NCBI GenBank assembly: GCA_011057175.1
Contig: DSBZ01000159.1
Span: 1 to 6,993, forward strand
Length of the DNA: 6,993 nucleotides
Reading direction: 5' to 3'
From: Candidatus Acetothermia bacterium
GTDB taxonomy: Bacteria > Bipolaricaulota > Bipolaricaulia > Bipolaricaulales > Bipolaricaulaceae
Shown here one piece after another: positions 1-6,888 of the stretch; the first letter of the stretch is position 1; every line of letters starts with the position of its first letter. Under the pieces are notes generated by a model that searched no databases, had not been told where the DNA came from, and saw nothing but the letters and a program-made list of their open reading frames with translations. Position numbers and translations under genes: made by a program.

Positions 1-1203
1 GGAGACGACCACCCTCCCCTCCTTCACCACCGCCCAGGCGAGGTTCTGGCCAATCCAATACGGTATCTCTTCGTACGATTCCGCCTCCCAGACCACGAGG
101 TCGGCCCGCTTCCCCGGCTCCAGTGATCCCACGCTGTCCGCGAGGCCGAGCGCCGCCGCGGCGTTGAGGGTGACCGCGGTGAGCACCTCTTCCGGGCTCA
201 TCCGAAGTCTGAGCACGGCCAAACTCATGACAAAGGGAAGAGAAGAAAGGGGGCACGAGCCGGGGTTGAAGTCCGTCCCCAAGGCCACGGGGACCCCCGC
301 CGCGATCAGGTCCCGGGCCGGGGGGTAGGGCTCGTCGAGCACGAGCGCCGTCCCCGGGAGCAGCACCGCCACCGTGCCGGAGCGGGACAGGGCCTGGATC
401 CCTTCCTGCGAAACGTGGAGGAGATGCTCGGCCGAGGTCACCCCCAGCTCGCCGGCGAGCTCGGCCGCGCCGACGTGCGCGAGCTCGTCGGCGTGGACCT
501 TCAACCCGAGCCCAGCGTCCCGCGCCGCGCGGAGGATCGCCCGTGCCTCGTCCACCGTGTAGAACCCCCGGTCGCAGAACACGTCGCAGAATCGGGCCAG
601 GCCGTCCCGGGCCACGGCGGGGATCATGTCCGCGACGAGGAGTCGTACGTACGCCTCCCGGGAGATGTCGGGAGGGAATGCGTGGGCGCCCATGAACGTG
701 GGGACGAGGGTCAGGGGAAGCTCATCGCCAAGCCGTCGGATGGCACGGAGCATCTTCAGCTCGTGGACGAGGGCGAGGCCGTACCCGGACTTGACCTCCC
801 CCGCCGTCACCCCCTGGGCGAGCATGCGGAGGAGCCGGGGCCGGGCGAGATCCACGAGCTCTTCCTCCCTGGCCTCTCGGGTGGCCTGGACGGTGGTGAG
901 GATGCCGCCCCCGGTGTACTTCTCCCCCCGGGCCCGGGCGAGGAACTCCTCCACGCGGGAGCCGGCGAACACGGCGTGGGTGTGGGGGTCCACCAGTCCA
1001 GGGGTCACGGCTCGCCCGCCGGCATCCAAGGTGGGACCGGCGAACCGGGGCCACCGCCCTTCTCCCACCGCGGCGACCCGTCCATCCCGGATGAGGAGGT
1101 ACGCCCCATGGAGCAGGGTCAACTCCCGCTGCCCCGCCCCCCGCTGCGGCTCCCCGCCGGTCGGGGTGGCGAGCTGGCCGATCCCGTACACGAGGAGATC
1201 CAT
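1..1203 (-). CDS. hutI: Imidazolonepropionase (3' end cut off by the window)
   Basis: Third step of histidine degradation: hydrolyses 4-imidazolone-5-propionate to N-formimino-L-glutamate; a cytosolic metal-dependent amidohydrolase. I translated the reverse strand by hand: 401 codons are open with no stop, so only the last few residues are missing (family about 400-420 aa). Seen: DPHTHAVFAGSR at about residues 72-83 with metal ligands H74 and H76; RARGEKYTGGGI (90-101); EVKSGYGL (136-143); FMGAHAFPPD (170-179); KVHADEL with H237; SAEHL with H260 (SADHL is commoner); GTDFNPGS with D310. These are the HutI signatures in the right order. The ATG at 1201-1203 is chosen because the protein starts at the expected distance before the first beta-sandwich segment. 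No Shine-Dalgarno precedes it; a TATACT box ends 7 nt upstream, suggesting a leaderless message. It is divergent from hutH. The identification is firm; its histidine role follows from the family and the hutH neighbour. Confidence 0.95.
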   Translation of the reverse strand, partial: MDLLVYGIGQLATPTGGEPQRGAGQRELTLLHGAYLLIRDGRVAAVGEGRWPRFAGPTLDAGGRAVTPGLVDPHTHAVFAGSRVEEFLARARGEKYTGGGILTTVQATREAREEELVDLARPRLLRMLAQGVTAGEVKSGYGLALVHELKMLRAIRRLGDELPLTLVPTFMGAHAFPPDISREAYVRLLVADMIPAVARDGLARFCDVFCDRGFYTVDEARAILRAARDAGLGLKVHADELAHVGAAELAGELGVTSAEHLLHVSQEGIQALSRSGTVAVLLPGTALVLDEPYPPARDLIAAGVPVALGTDFNPGSCPLSSLPFVMSLAVLRLRMSPEEVLTAVTLNAAAALGLADSVGSLEPGKRADLVVWEAESYEEIPYWIGQNLAWAVVKEGRVVVS

Positions 1204-1210
1204 GCTCAGG

Positions 1211-1216
1211 AGTATA
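1211..1216 (-). promoter_or_regulatory. Putative -10 box (TATACT) of hutI, leaderless
   Basis: Reading the reverse strand, TATACT is followed by seven bases (CCTGAGC) and then the hutI ATG. Transcription normally starts about 6-8 nt after a -10 hexamer, so the predicted start coincides with the A of the ATG. No Shine-Dalgarno or recognisable -35 box is visible. This is inferred from position and from recurrence of the same hexamer before hutH and the GNAT gene. Confidence 0.6.
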
Positions 1217-1253
1217 CCCACCCGTTTCCCTACCCCGCACGAAAGGGCGCGGC

Positions 1254-1259
1254 TATACT
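1254..1259 (+). promoter_or_regulatory. Putative -10 box (TATACT) of hutH, leaderless
   Basis: GGCTATACT lies with eight bases (GACCCCCC) between the hexamer and the GTG start of hutH. There is no purine-rich ribosome binding site in that space, so the transcript probably begins at or within a base or two of the start codon. No clear -35 hexamer is seen 16-18 bp upstream. It faces away from the hutI -10 box, and the pair forms a dyad in a 64-bp divergent promoter region. Confidence 0.6.
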
Positions 1260-1267
1260 GACCCCCC

Positions 1268-2767
1268 GTGATCGAACTCGATGGGCACCTCACACCGGCG
1301 GACGCGGAGGCGATCATCCTCGCGGGCGCCCCGGTCGCCCTCGTCCCCTCCGCGCGCGCCAAGATCGACGCTTCGCACCGAGCTCTCCAGGCGGTCCTCT
1401 CCCGGGGGGAACCCGCGTACGGGATCAACACCGGGTTCGGCGCCCTGTCCACGGTGCGGATTCCCGACCGCGACCTCGCCAAGCTTCAACGCAACATCAT
1501 CCTTTCCCACGCCACCGGGGTCGGTCCGCCCCTCCCCGACCCGCTCGTCCGGGGGATGCTCCTCTTCCGCCTGAACTCGTTCCTCCAGGGGGCGAGTGGG
1601 GTCCGGCCGGAGCTCGTGGACCTCCTTGTCGGGCTCCTCAACGCCGGGGTGCATCCGATCGTGCCCGAGCGGGGCTCCGTCGGCTCCTCCGGCGACCTCG
1701 TGCCGCTCGCCCACCTCGCGCTGCCCCTCCTCGGGGAGGGACGGGCCCGCTTCCGGGGAGAGGACCTCCCCGGGGGGGAAGCCCTCCGCCGGGCGAGGCT
1801 GTCCCCGCTTGACGAACTCGCCCCGAAGGAGGGACTGGCCCTCCTCAACGGGACGGCGTACATGCTCGCCCACCTCTTCCTCGCCTGGACCTGGGGATGG
1901 CGTGCCGTCAGCGCCGCGTTGGGGATCGGGGCCCTCTCTTTCCAGGCCTTGCGGGGGAAGACGGAAGCGCTCGACGCGCGGATCCACGCCGCGCGGCCCC
2001 ATCCGGGCCAAGTCCAGGTCGCTTCCTGGCTGCGGGAGCTCCTCGCCGGGAGCGCCCTCACTGACTCCCACCCGGAGGACGTCCAGGACCCCTACTCCCT
2101 GCGCTGCCTGCCGCAGCTCCTGGGGCCGGTGGTGGAGACCCTGTGGGCGGTGGAGGGGCGGCTCCGGGTGGAGATGAACGCGGCCACGGACAACCCCCTC
2201 CTCCTCCCCGACGGAGGCGGCACCGCCCTCGCCGGGGGGAACTTCCATGGGGAGATCCTCGCCTTCGCTGGCGAGTGGCTGGGGATGGCGTTGGCCGAGC
2301 TCGGGGCAAGCTGCGAGCGGCGGCTGTCCCTCCTCCTCACCGGGGAGGGGAGGGGCCTCCCCCCGTTCCTCTCCCCCCAGCCCGGGACGAGCTCGGGACT
2401 CATGCTCCTCCAGTACACCGCGGCCGCGCTCGCGGCGGAGAACAAGGTCCTCGCCCACCCCGCGGCGGTGGACTCGATCCCCACCTCGGGCGGCAAGGAG
2501 GACCACAACGCGATGGGGGCGACCTCGGCCTGGAAATGCCTTCGCATTGCGGAGAACGTGCTGGCACAGGTCGCGCTGGAGGGGGTCGCCGCCCGGTGGG
2601 CGGTGGCGTTCGCCGGGGAGGAGGGCCTGGCCCCCGCGAGCCGCCCCGCCTACGCGGCACTGACCGAGCTCGTTCCCCCGCCGGGAGAGGACCGGGACCT
2701 CTCCCCCGCCATCGCCGCCGTCCGCGAGGCCCTCCGCGAGGGGAGGATTGGCCATCATGTGTTATAA
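1268..2767 (+). CDS. hutH: Histidine ammonia-lyase with variant SSG MIO triad
   Basis: First step of histidine degradation: non-oxidative removal of ammonia from L-histidine to give urocanate, using the self-formed MIO electrophile; normally a cytosolic homotetramer. The 499 aa length is normal (about 500). Seen: YGINTGFG with Y51; QRNIILSHATGVG with H81, typical of histidine rather than phenylalanine lyases; GSVGSSGDLVPLAH with S140-S141-G142 at the MIO position; LLNGT with N194; DPYSLRCLPQLLG with Y276 and R279; TDNPLLLP; GGNFHGE; and KEDHNAMG with E411, the glutamate also typical of histidine lyases. Three departures from the HutH consensus are clear: SSG for ASG, NGTA for NGTQ, and KEDHN for QEDHV. 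GTG at 1268 is the furthest-upstream good start and sits 8 nt after a TATACT box without a Shine-Dalgarno. The 3' end overlaps era by 11 nt. Divergent hutI supports histidine as substrate; another MIO lyase activity remains possible. Confidence 0.9.
   Translation: MIELDGHLTPADAEAIILAGAPVALVPSARAKIDASHRALQAVLSRGEPAYGINTGFGALSTVRIPDRDLAKLQRNIILSHATGVGPPLPDPLVRGMLLFRLNSFLQGASGVRPELVDLLVGLLNAGVHPIVPERGSVGSSGDLVPLAHLALPLLGEGRARFRGEDLPGGEALRRARLSPLDELAPKEGLALLNGTAYMLAHLFLAWTWGWRAVSAALGIGALSFQALRGKTEALDARIHAARPHPGQVQVASWLRELLAGSALTDSHPEDVQDPYSLRCLPQLLGPVVETLWAVEGRLRVEMNAATDNPLLLPDGGGTALAGGNFHGEILAFAGEWLGMALAELGASCERRLSLLLTGEGRGLPPFLSPQPGTSSGLMLLQYTAAALAAENKVLAHPAAVDSIPTSGGKEDHNAMGATSAWKCLRIAENVLAQVALEGVAARWAVAFAGEEGLAPASRPAYAALTELVPPPGEDRDLSPAIAAVREALREGRIGHHVL
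2741..2746 (+). promoter_or_regulatory. Ribosome binding site deciding the era start
   Basis: GGGAGG lies inside the end of hutH, 10 nt before the ATG at 2757. An in-frame TTG at 2748 is only one base from this site, too close to be used, so the ATG is preferred. The internal Shine-Dalgarno contrasts with the probable leaderless start of hutH and suggests translation of era from a shared hutH-era message. Confidence 0.6.
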
Positions 2768-3644
2768 GTCGGGCACGGTCAGCATCCTCGGCCAGACCAA
2801 CGTCGGCAAGTCGACGTTCATCAACGCCCTCCTCGGCCGGAAGGTGGTCATCGTCTCCGACCGCCCCCAGACGACCCGCAACCGCATCCGCTGCATCCTT
2901 ACCACCCCCGAGGCCCAGGTCGTGTTCGTGGACACGCCGGGCCTCCACCAGCCCCGGAACAAGCTCTCCTCCCATCTCCTGCGGCAGGCGATGCGGGCCT
3001 TGGCCGGGGTCGACGTCGTGGCGTACATGGTCGAGCCGACGGGGAGCGTGGAACCGTACGATGCGACCGTGCTCGCCAAGATCCGGCCCCTGCCCTGCCC
3101 GAAGGTCCTCCTCGTCAACAAGAGCGATCGTGCCCGCGGCAACTCCCTCCCCGAGACGCTCCTCGCCTACGAGGAGCTGGGGATGTTCGCCGACCTCGTG
3201 CCCATCTCCGCGATCCGGGGGACGAACCTCGACCGGGCGCTGGCCGTGATCACGGGCCACCTTCCCCCGGGGGACCCCCTCTTCCCTCCTGACCTCTCCA
3301 CGGATCGCCCCCTGGAGTTCCTCGCCGGGGAGCTGGTGCGGGAGAAGATCTTCCAGACCACGTTCCAGGAGATCCCCTACTCCACTGCGGTGACGGTGGA
3401 GCACATCGAGGAACGGACGGACAAGCCCCTCCTCGAGGTCTACGCCTCGATCCACGTGGCGAAGGACTCCCAGAAGGGGATCGTCATCGGAAGCAGAGGC
3501 CAGAAGCTGAAGGAGATCGGGACGCTCGCCCGCCAGGAGCTGGAGCTCCTCCTGGGAAAGAAGGTCTTCCTCTCCCTTCAGGTGAAGGTGCGTCCCAAGT
3601 GGACGGAAAGCGAAGAGGAGATCGTCCGCCTCACGGGGGACTGA
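2757..3644 (+). CDS. era: GTPase Era, ribosome small-subunit assembly
   Basis: Era binds the 3' end of 16S rRNA and couples GTP hydrolysis to 30S maturation. It is cytosolic and peripherally membrane-associated in characterised species. From the ATG it has 295 residues (family about 300). GTPase motifs appear in order: G1 GQTNVGKS (12-19), switch region [11 protein letters not shown] (34-44) characteristic of Era, G3 DTPG (59-62), G4 NKSD (121-124), G5 SAI (151-153). The C-terminal KH domain has [16 protein letters not shown] (about 240-255), whose GxxG loop reads GSRG rather than the more frequent GKGG-like form, then [15 protein letters not shown] and a terminal Trp-containing segment as in other Eras. 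The ATG is preferred over TTG at 2748 because of Shine-Dalgarno spacing and because it leaves a short N-terminus before the P-loop. It overlaps hutH by 11 nt, an unusual partner, and precedes glnS by 28 nt. Confidence 0.95.
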   Translation: MCYKSGTVSILGQTNVGKSTFINALLGRKVVIVSDRPQTTRNRIRCILTTPEAQVVFVDTPGLHQPRNKLSSHLLRQAMRALAGVDVVAYMVEPTGSVEPYDATVLAKIRPLPCPKVLLVNKSDRARGNSLPETLLAYEELGMFADLVPISAIRGTNLDRALAVITGHLPPGDPLFPPDLSTDRPLEFLAGELVREKIFQTTFQEIPYSTAVTVEHIEERTDKPLLEVYASIHVAKDSQKGIVIGSRGQKLKEIGTLARQELELLLGKKVFLSLQVKVRPKWTESEEEIVRLTGD

Positions 3645-3655
3645 GCGCGCTCGGG

Positions 3656-3661
3656 TAAGAT
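3656..3661 (+). promoter_or_regulatory. Possible -10 box (TAAGAT) before glnS
   Basis: TAAGAT fits TANNNT and lies in the 28-bp era-glnS gap, 11 nt before the glnS ATG. That would give a leader of only about 4-5 nt. It is weaker than the three TATACT cases because the spacing is longer, a partial GGGGA-like Shine-Dalgarno is present, and glnS could simply be read through from era. Confidence 0.3.
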
Positions 3662-3672
3662 CGGGGACGGCC

Positions 3673-5412
3673 ATGGACGCGCCGCGCGACTTCATCCGGG
3701 AGATCATCGTCGAGGACCTGAGATCGGGGCGGTTCGACCGCGTCCACACCCGGTTCCCCCCCGAGCCGAACGCCTACCTCCACATCGGCCACGCCCAAGC
3801 GATCCTCCTCAACTACGGGATCGCCCAGGAGTTCGGGGGGAAGTTCAACCTGCGGTTTGACGACACGAACCCGGAGAAGGAGAGCGCCGCGTACGTGGAG
3901 GCGATCAAGCGCGACGTGCGCTGGCTGGGGGCGGACTGGGAGGACCGGGAGTTCTACGCCTCGGACTACTTCGAGCAGCTCTACCGGTGGGCCGAGGACC
4001 TCATCCGGAAGGGCAAGGCCTACGTGTGCGACCTCTCGCCGGAGGAACTGAGCCGCCAGCGAGGCCAGCTGATCCGTGACGGGGACCGTGTCATCACCCC
4101 GCCCGGGATGGAAAGCCCCTACCGCAACCGGTCTGTAGAGGAGAACCTCGACCTCTTCCGGAGGATGCGAGCGGGCGAGTTCCCGGAGGGGTCCCGCACC
4201 CTGCGCGCCAAGATCGACATGGCCCACCCCAACATCAACATGCGGGATCCGGTGCTGTACCGAATCGTGTACGCCCACCACCACCGCACGGGGGACGCCT
4301 GGTGCATCTACCCCACCTACGACTGGGCCCACGGCCAGTCCGACTCGATCGAGAGGATCACCCACTCCATCTGCACCCTGGAGTTCGAGAACCACCGCCC
4401 CTTGTACGACTGGTTCCTCGACCAGCTCGGGGTCCACCATCCCCGGCAGATCGAGTTCGCGCGGCTCAACTTGACCTACACCGTGACGAGCAAGCGGCTC
4501 CTCCTCCGCCTCGTCGAGGAGGGCCACGTGCGGGGGTGGGACGACCCCCGCATGCCGACGATCGCCGGGATCCGTCGCCGTGGCTACACCCCGGAGGCGA
4601 TCGCGGACTTCGCCCGCCGGATCGGGGTCTCCAAGGCGGAGAGCATCCGCGAGATCGAGCTCCTCGAGCACTGCGTGCGGGAGGATCTCAACAGGCGCGC
4701 CCCGCGGCGGATGGCGGTCCTGGAGCCCCTGCGGGTGGTGCTGACCAACTACCCGGAGGGGAAGGTGGAGTGGTTCGACGCGGTGAACAACCCCGAGGAC
4801 CCCGCGGCCGGGACGCGGAAGGTCCCGTTCTCGCGGGTCCTGTACATCGAGCGGGAGGACTACATGGACGCCCCGCCCCCGGGATTCTTCCGCCTCGCCC
4901 CGGGGCGAGAGGTGCGGCTGCGGTACGCGTACTTCATCCGCTGCGAGCGGGCGGTGCGGGACGAGGGGGGGAACCTCCTGGAGCTCCACTGCACCTACGA
5001 TCCGGCCACCCGGGGCGGGAACGCCCCCGACGGGCGGAAGGTGAAGGCGACCCTCCACTGGGTCTCCGCGGCCCACGCCGTGGAGGGCGAGGTGCGGCTC
5101 TACGACCGGCTGTTCAAGGTCCCCGACCCGCTGGACGTCCCGAAGGGGGAGGACTGGATCACCAACGTGAACCCGAACTCCCTCGTCGTGCTCACGGGCT
5201 GCAAGCTCGAGCCGAGCCTGGGGAACGTGCAACCTGGGGAGAGGTTCCAGTTCGAGCGGAAAGGGTACTTCTGCGTCGACCCGGACACGAAGCCCGGGGC
5301 GCCAGTGTTCAACCGCACCGTCACCCTCCGCGACCCCTGGGCCAAGGCCCAGATCAAAGCGCGCGGAGCAGGGATGAGATATGAGAGCCCCAACAGCGAT
5401 CGAAACGCTTGA
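3673..5412 (+). CDS. glnS: Glutaminyl-tRNA synthetase (class I)
   Basis: Charges tRNA-Gln directly with glutamine using ATP; cytosolic. The 579 residues align by eye along almost the full length with E. coli GlnRS (about 554). Catalytic-core signatures: [14 protein letters not shown] with HIGH at 37-40, [60 protein letters not shown] and [10 protein letters not shown]. The KMSKS-type loop reads VTSKR (271-275), with T where E. coli has M. The C-terminal anticodon-binding beta-barrels include [36 protein letters not shown] and [14 protein letters not shown]. About 24 poorly conserved residues follow the usual end, and this tail overlaps a start for the downstream nuclease. GlnRS rather than GluRS is shown by the WCIYP and WVSAAHA segments. 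Direct GlnRS is patchily distributed in bacteria; the family is generally thought to have reached them by transfer from eukaryotes. Confidence 0.96.
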   Translation: MDAPRDFIREIIVEDLRSGRFDRVHTRFPPEPNAYLHIGHAQAILLNYGIAQEFGGKFNLRFDDTNPEKESAAYVEAIKRDVRWLGADWEDREFYASDYFEQLYRWAEDLIRKGKAYVCDLSPEELSRQRGQLIRDGDRVITPPGMESPYRNRSVEENLDLFRRMRAGEFPEGSRTLRAKIDMAHPNINMRDPVLYRIVYAHHHRTGDAWCIYPTYDWAHGQSDSIERITHSICTLEFENHRPLYDWFLDQLGVHHPRQIEFARLNLTYTVTSKRLLLRLVEEGHVRGWDDPRMPTIAGIRRRGYTPEAIADFARRIGVSKAESIREIELLEHCVREDLNRRAPRRMAVLEPLRVVLTNYPEGKVEWFDAVNNPEDPAAGTRKVPFSRVLYIEREDYMDAPPPGFFRLAPGREVRLRYAYFIRCERAVRDEGGNLLELHCTYDPATRGGNAPDGRKVKATLHWVSAAHAVEGEVRLYDRLFKVPDPLDVPKGEDWITNVNPNSLVVLTGCKLEPSLGNVQPGERFQFERKGYFCVDPDTKPGAPVFNRTVTLRDPWAKAQIKARGAGMRYESPNSDRNA

Positions 5413-5464
5413 CCAGCTCATTGCCAGAGGATCTGGCCGCAGGGCATCTCAGCGAGGCAACTGA
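5381..5464 (+). other. Candidate frame-shifted N-terminus of the nuclease gene
   Basis: A 27-codon open frame starting at ATG 5381, inside the glnS tail. AGGG at 5370-5373 gives good Shine-Dalgarno spacing (7 nt). The peptide begins [17 protein letters not shown], a plausible amphipathic N-terminal helix, then becomes unconvincing and stops at 5462-5464. Skipping one base near 5429 would join it to the nuclease frame as LIAR then [12 protein letters not shown] read it as the displaced beginning of the nuclease gene. Alternatives are a chance ORF or an independent tiny peptide. Confidence 0.4.
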
Positions 5465-5924
5465 GAAAACCCCGCTGCTCCTGATCGAGCAGATTTGCTC
5501 GCGGTTTCACTCGGTGGTCCGTCAGCTGCGCTCGCGCCACGCGGGACGGACAACCTTGGATGTCCAAGACGAGTATGACGTGCAGGACCTGATGCATGCC
5601 CTGCTCTGCCTGCACTTCGACGACATTCGACCAGAGGAGTACACGCCAAGCTACGCTGGTAAGGCATCTCGAATGGACTTTCTCCCCAAGCAGGAGAGGA
5701 TTGTTCTCGAGGTGAAGATGACGAGACTGGGATTAGGTGCGGCCGAGCTGTCTACTCAGTCGATTGAGGACATTGAGCGCTACAAGGCACACCAGGACTG
5801 CCACGCCTTGGTCTGCTTCGTCTACGACCCAGCCGGCCTGATCCCTAACCCACGAGGTATCGAGACCGACCTCAGACGGGATGGCGATCCCTTCCCCGTG
5901 CTCGTTCTCGTTCGCCCGTCCTGA
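5409..5924 (+). CDS. PD-(D/E)XK nuclease, DpnII/MboI-like domain, stand-alone
   Basis: The open frame gives 171 residues from TTG 5409. Seen: a helical N-terminal part ([22 protein letters not shown], about 23-44), then [34 protein letters not shown], and the nuclease core SRMDFL with D90 followed by LEVKMTR with E101 and K103, the D-x(n)-E-x-K metal-binding arrangement. A conserved-looking [10 protein letters not shown] and [22 protein letters not shown] follow. From memory this matches the REase_DpnII-MboI family (PD-(D/E)XK superfamily), often found as an orphan domain; the family name needs a profile search. The probable role is metal-dependent DNA cleavage, target unknown. No methyltransferase or specificity partner is visible. 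Composition is less GC-rich than the flanking genes, suggesting later acquisition. TTG 5409 overlaps the glnS stop and has no Shine-Dalgarno; a better start at ATG 5381 lies in another frame, so the N-terminus is uncertain and the gene may be frameshifted. Confidence 0.7.
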   Translation: MTSSLPEDLAAGHLSEATEKTPLLLIEQICSRFHSVVRQLRSRHAGRTTLDVQDEYDVQDLMHALLCLHFDDIRPEEYTPSYAGKASRMDFLPKQERIVLEVKMTRLGLGAAELSTQSIEDIERYKAHQDCHALVCFVYDPAGLIPNPRGIETDLRRDGDPFPVLVLVRPS

Positions 5925-5977
5925 GCGTCTGGGTTGACATGATGCGCACGCAACATCGACTCCGTCGGTCTACAGCT

Positions 5978-6002
5978 CCCCACGCCGGAGACCAGGGTGG
6001 GG
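5978..6002 (+). repeat. Inverted repeat upstream of the GNAT gene
   Basis: CCCCAC at 5978-5983 is perfectly complementary to GTGGGG at 5997-6002 around a 13-base centre, with two further inner C-G pairs possible after a bulged G. It ends 4 bp before the putative TATACT box and covers the expected -35 region, so it could be an operator. As RNA it could form a hairpin after the nuclease gene, but no T-run follows, so a simple intrinsic terminator is unlikely. Confidence 0.35.
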
Positions 6003-6006
6003 CGGC

Positions 6007-6012
6007 TATACT
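6007..6012 (+). promoter_or_regulatory. Putative -10 box (TATACT) of the GNAT-racemase operon
   Basis: GGCTATACT is identical over nine bases to the hutH box. Nine bases separate the hexamer from the ATG at 6022, and no Shine-Dalgarno is present in them. Transcription would begin at or one to three bases before the ATG. It marks the start of a new transcription unit after the nuclease gene. Confidence 0.6.
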
Positions 6013-6021
6013 TCCCCCTAT

Positions 6022-6888
6022 ATGGAACTGCGCGATGATCTGGTGATCGAGCCGGTCCGCGACGGCGCGGGGTACCGGGCCTGCGAGCGGCTGCAGCAGG
6101 CGGTGTGGGGGTTTTCCGACCTCGCGGTGATCCCCGACCACCTCATCCACATGGTGGTGGATGCCGGCGGGCTCCTCCTCGGCGCGTTCGACGGGATCGG
6201 CCCAGGCCGGGAGATGATCGGGTTCACCCTGTCCGTGGTCGGCCTCCTCGACGGCGGCGTCTTGCGCCACCACTCGCTTATGGCCGCGGTGCGGCCAGGC
6301 TGGCAGGACCAGGGCGTGGGGTACAGGCTCAAGTGCGCCCAACGGGAGCACGTGCTGCGCCAAGGGATCGGGATCATCACCTGGACGTTCGACCCGTTGG
6401 AGTCCCGGAACGCCCACTTCAACCTGAACAAGCTGGGTGGAGTTGTCACCCAGTACCTCCCCAACTACTTCGGCGAGCTGCGCGACGCGCGGAACCGGGG
6501 GATCGACACGGACCGGTTCCTGTGCCGATGGCACCTTGAATCGCCGCGGGTCGAGAGCTACCTCAGGGGCGGGAAGCCGCCGGCACTTGCACTCGGCGAG
6601 ATCGAGACCGTCAACCGCACCCAGAGAACGGCGTCCGGGCTTCGCGCCCCGGCGGGGTTTCGGCCCGACCTGCGGGGGGCAAACCTCCTGTTCGAGATCC
6701 CGTCCGACCTCCAGGCGATGCGCAAGGAGGACCTCGACCTCGCCCGGACGTGGCGGCTCGAGGCGCGGCGGGCGCTCGGGGCGTACCTCGACGAGGGCTA
6801 CATCGTGACCTCGTTGTTTCGTCAGGGGGACCGGAGTTTCCTCGTCCTGGAGCGTTCTACTCTCCAGAGAATCCTGGAGCGGCCGTGA
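6022..6888 (+). CDS. GNAT-family acyltransferase (COG3375-like), possible N-succinyltransferase
   Basis: Predicted acyl-CoA-dependent N-acyltransferase of 288 residues. Seen: an N-terminal segment with YRACERLQQAVWGFSDLAVIPDHLIHMVVDAGG (about 18-50), a beta-strand pair GLLLGAFDG and MIGFTLSVVG, then the GNAT motif A MAAVRPGWQDQGVGYRLK (about 87-104) with the acyl-CoA-binding QDQGVG loop at 95-100. WTFDPLESRNAHFNLNKLGG (121-140) and YLPNYFGE follow, and are characteristic, as I recall, of the COG3375 subfamily. The C-terminal third is less conserved. The stop overlaps the GTG of an N-acylamino-acid racemase by 4 nt, implying translational coupling. In Geobacillus kaustophilus a GNAT N-succinyltransferase works with N-succinylamino-acid racemase and a desuccinylase to turn D- into L-amino acids; by analogy this enzyme may succinylate amino acids. 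The acyl donor and acceptor are not shown by the sequence. Start: ATG 6022, leaderless-type context. Confidence 0.8.
   Translation: MELRDDLVIEPVRDGAGYRACERLQQAVWGFSDLAVIPDHLIHMVVDAGGLLLGAFDGIGPGREMIGFTLSVVGLLDGGVLRHHSLMAAVRPGWQDQGVGYRLKCAQREHVLRQGIGIITWTFDPLESRNAHFNLNKLGGVVTQYLPNYFGELRDARNRGIDTDRFLCRWHLESPRVESYLRGGKPPALALGEIETVNRTQRTASGLRAPAGFRPDLRGANLLFEIPSDLQAMRKEDLDLARTWRLEARRALGAYLDEGYIVTSLFRQGDRSFLVLERSTLQRILERP

Noticed and set aside
415..1812. Plus-strand open frame (465 codons) spanning hutI and the start of hutH
   Set aside because: It crosses the divergent promoter region, is antisense to hutI and out of frame with hutH, and its product is Gly/Pro/Arg-rich without motifs.
2748..2756. 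TTG at 2748 as the era start
   Set aside because: It is only one base from the GGGAGG site, whereas ATG 2757 has usable spacing and gives the usual short N-terminus before the P-loop.
1253..2758. Long open frame (501 codons) antisense to hutH
   Set aside because: Its translation is low-complexity, rich in Gly, Arg, Pro and Glu with no recognisable motif, while the plus strand encodes a full-length HutH. Long antisense frames are expected in high-GC DNA.
3631..5421. Long open frame (596 codons) antisense to glnS
   Set aside because: The plus strand encodes a complete GlnRS with all motifs. The antisense product has repetitive Val/Leu/Arg/Pro composition, a shadow of GC-rich codon usage.
5934..5939. 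Perfect TTGACA, a possible -35 box after the nuclease gene
   Set aside because: No -10-like hexamer lies 16-18 bp downstream (the bases there are GC-rich, around CGACTC), and the TATACT box at 6007 is far too distant to pair with it.
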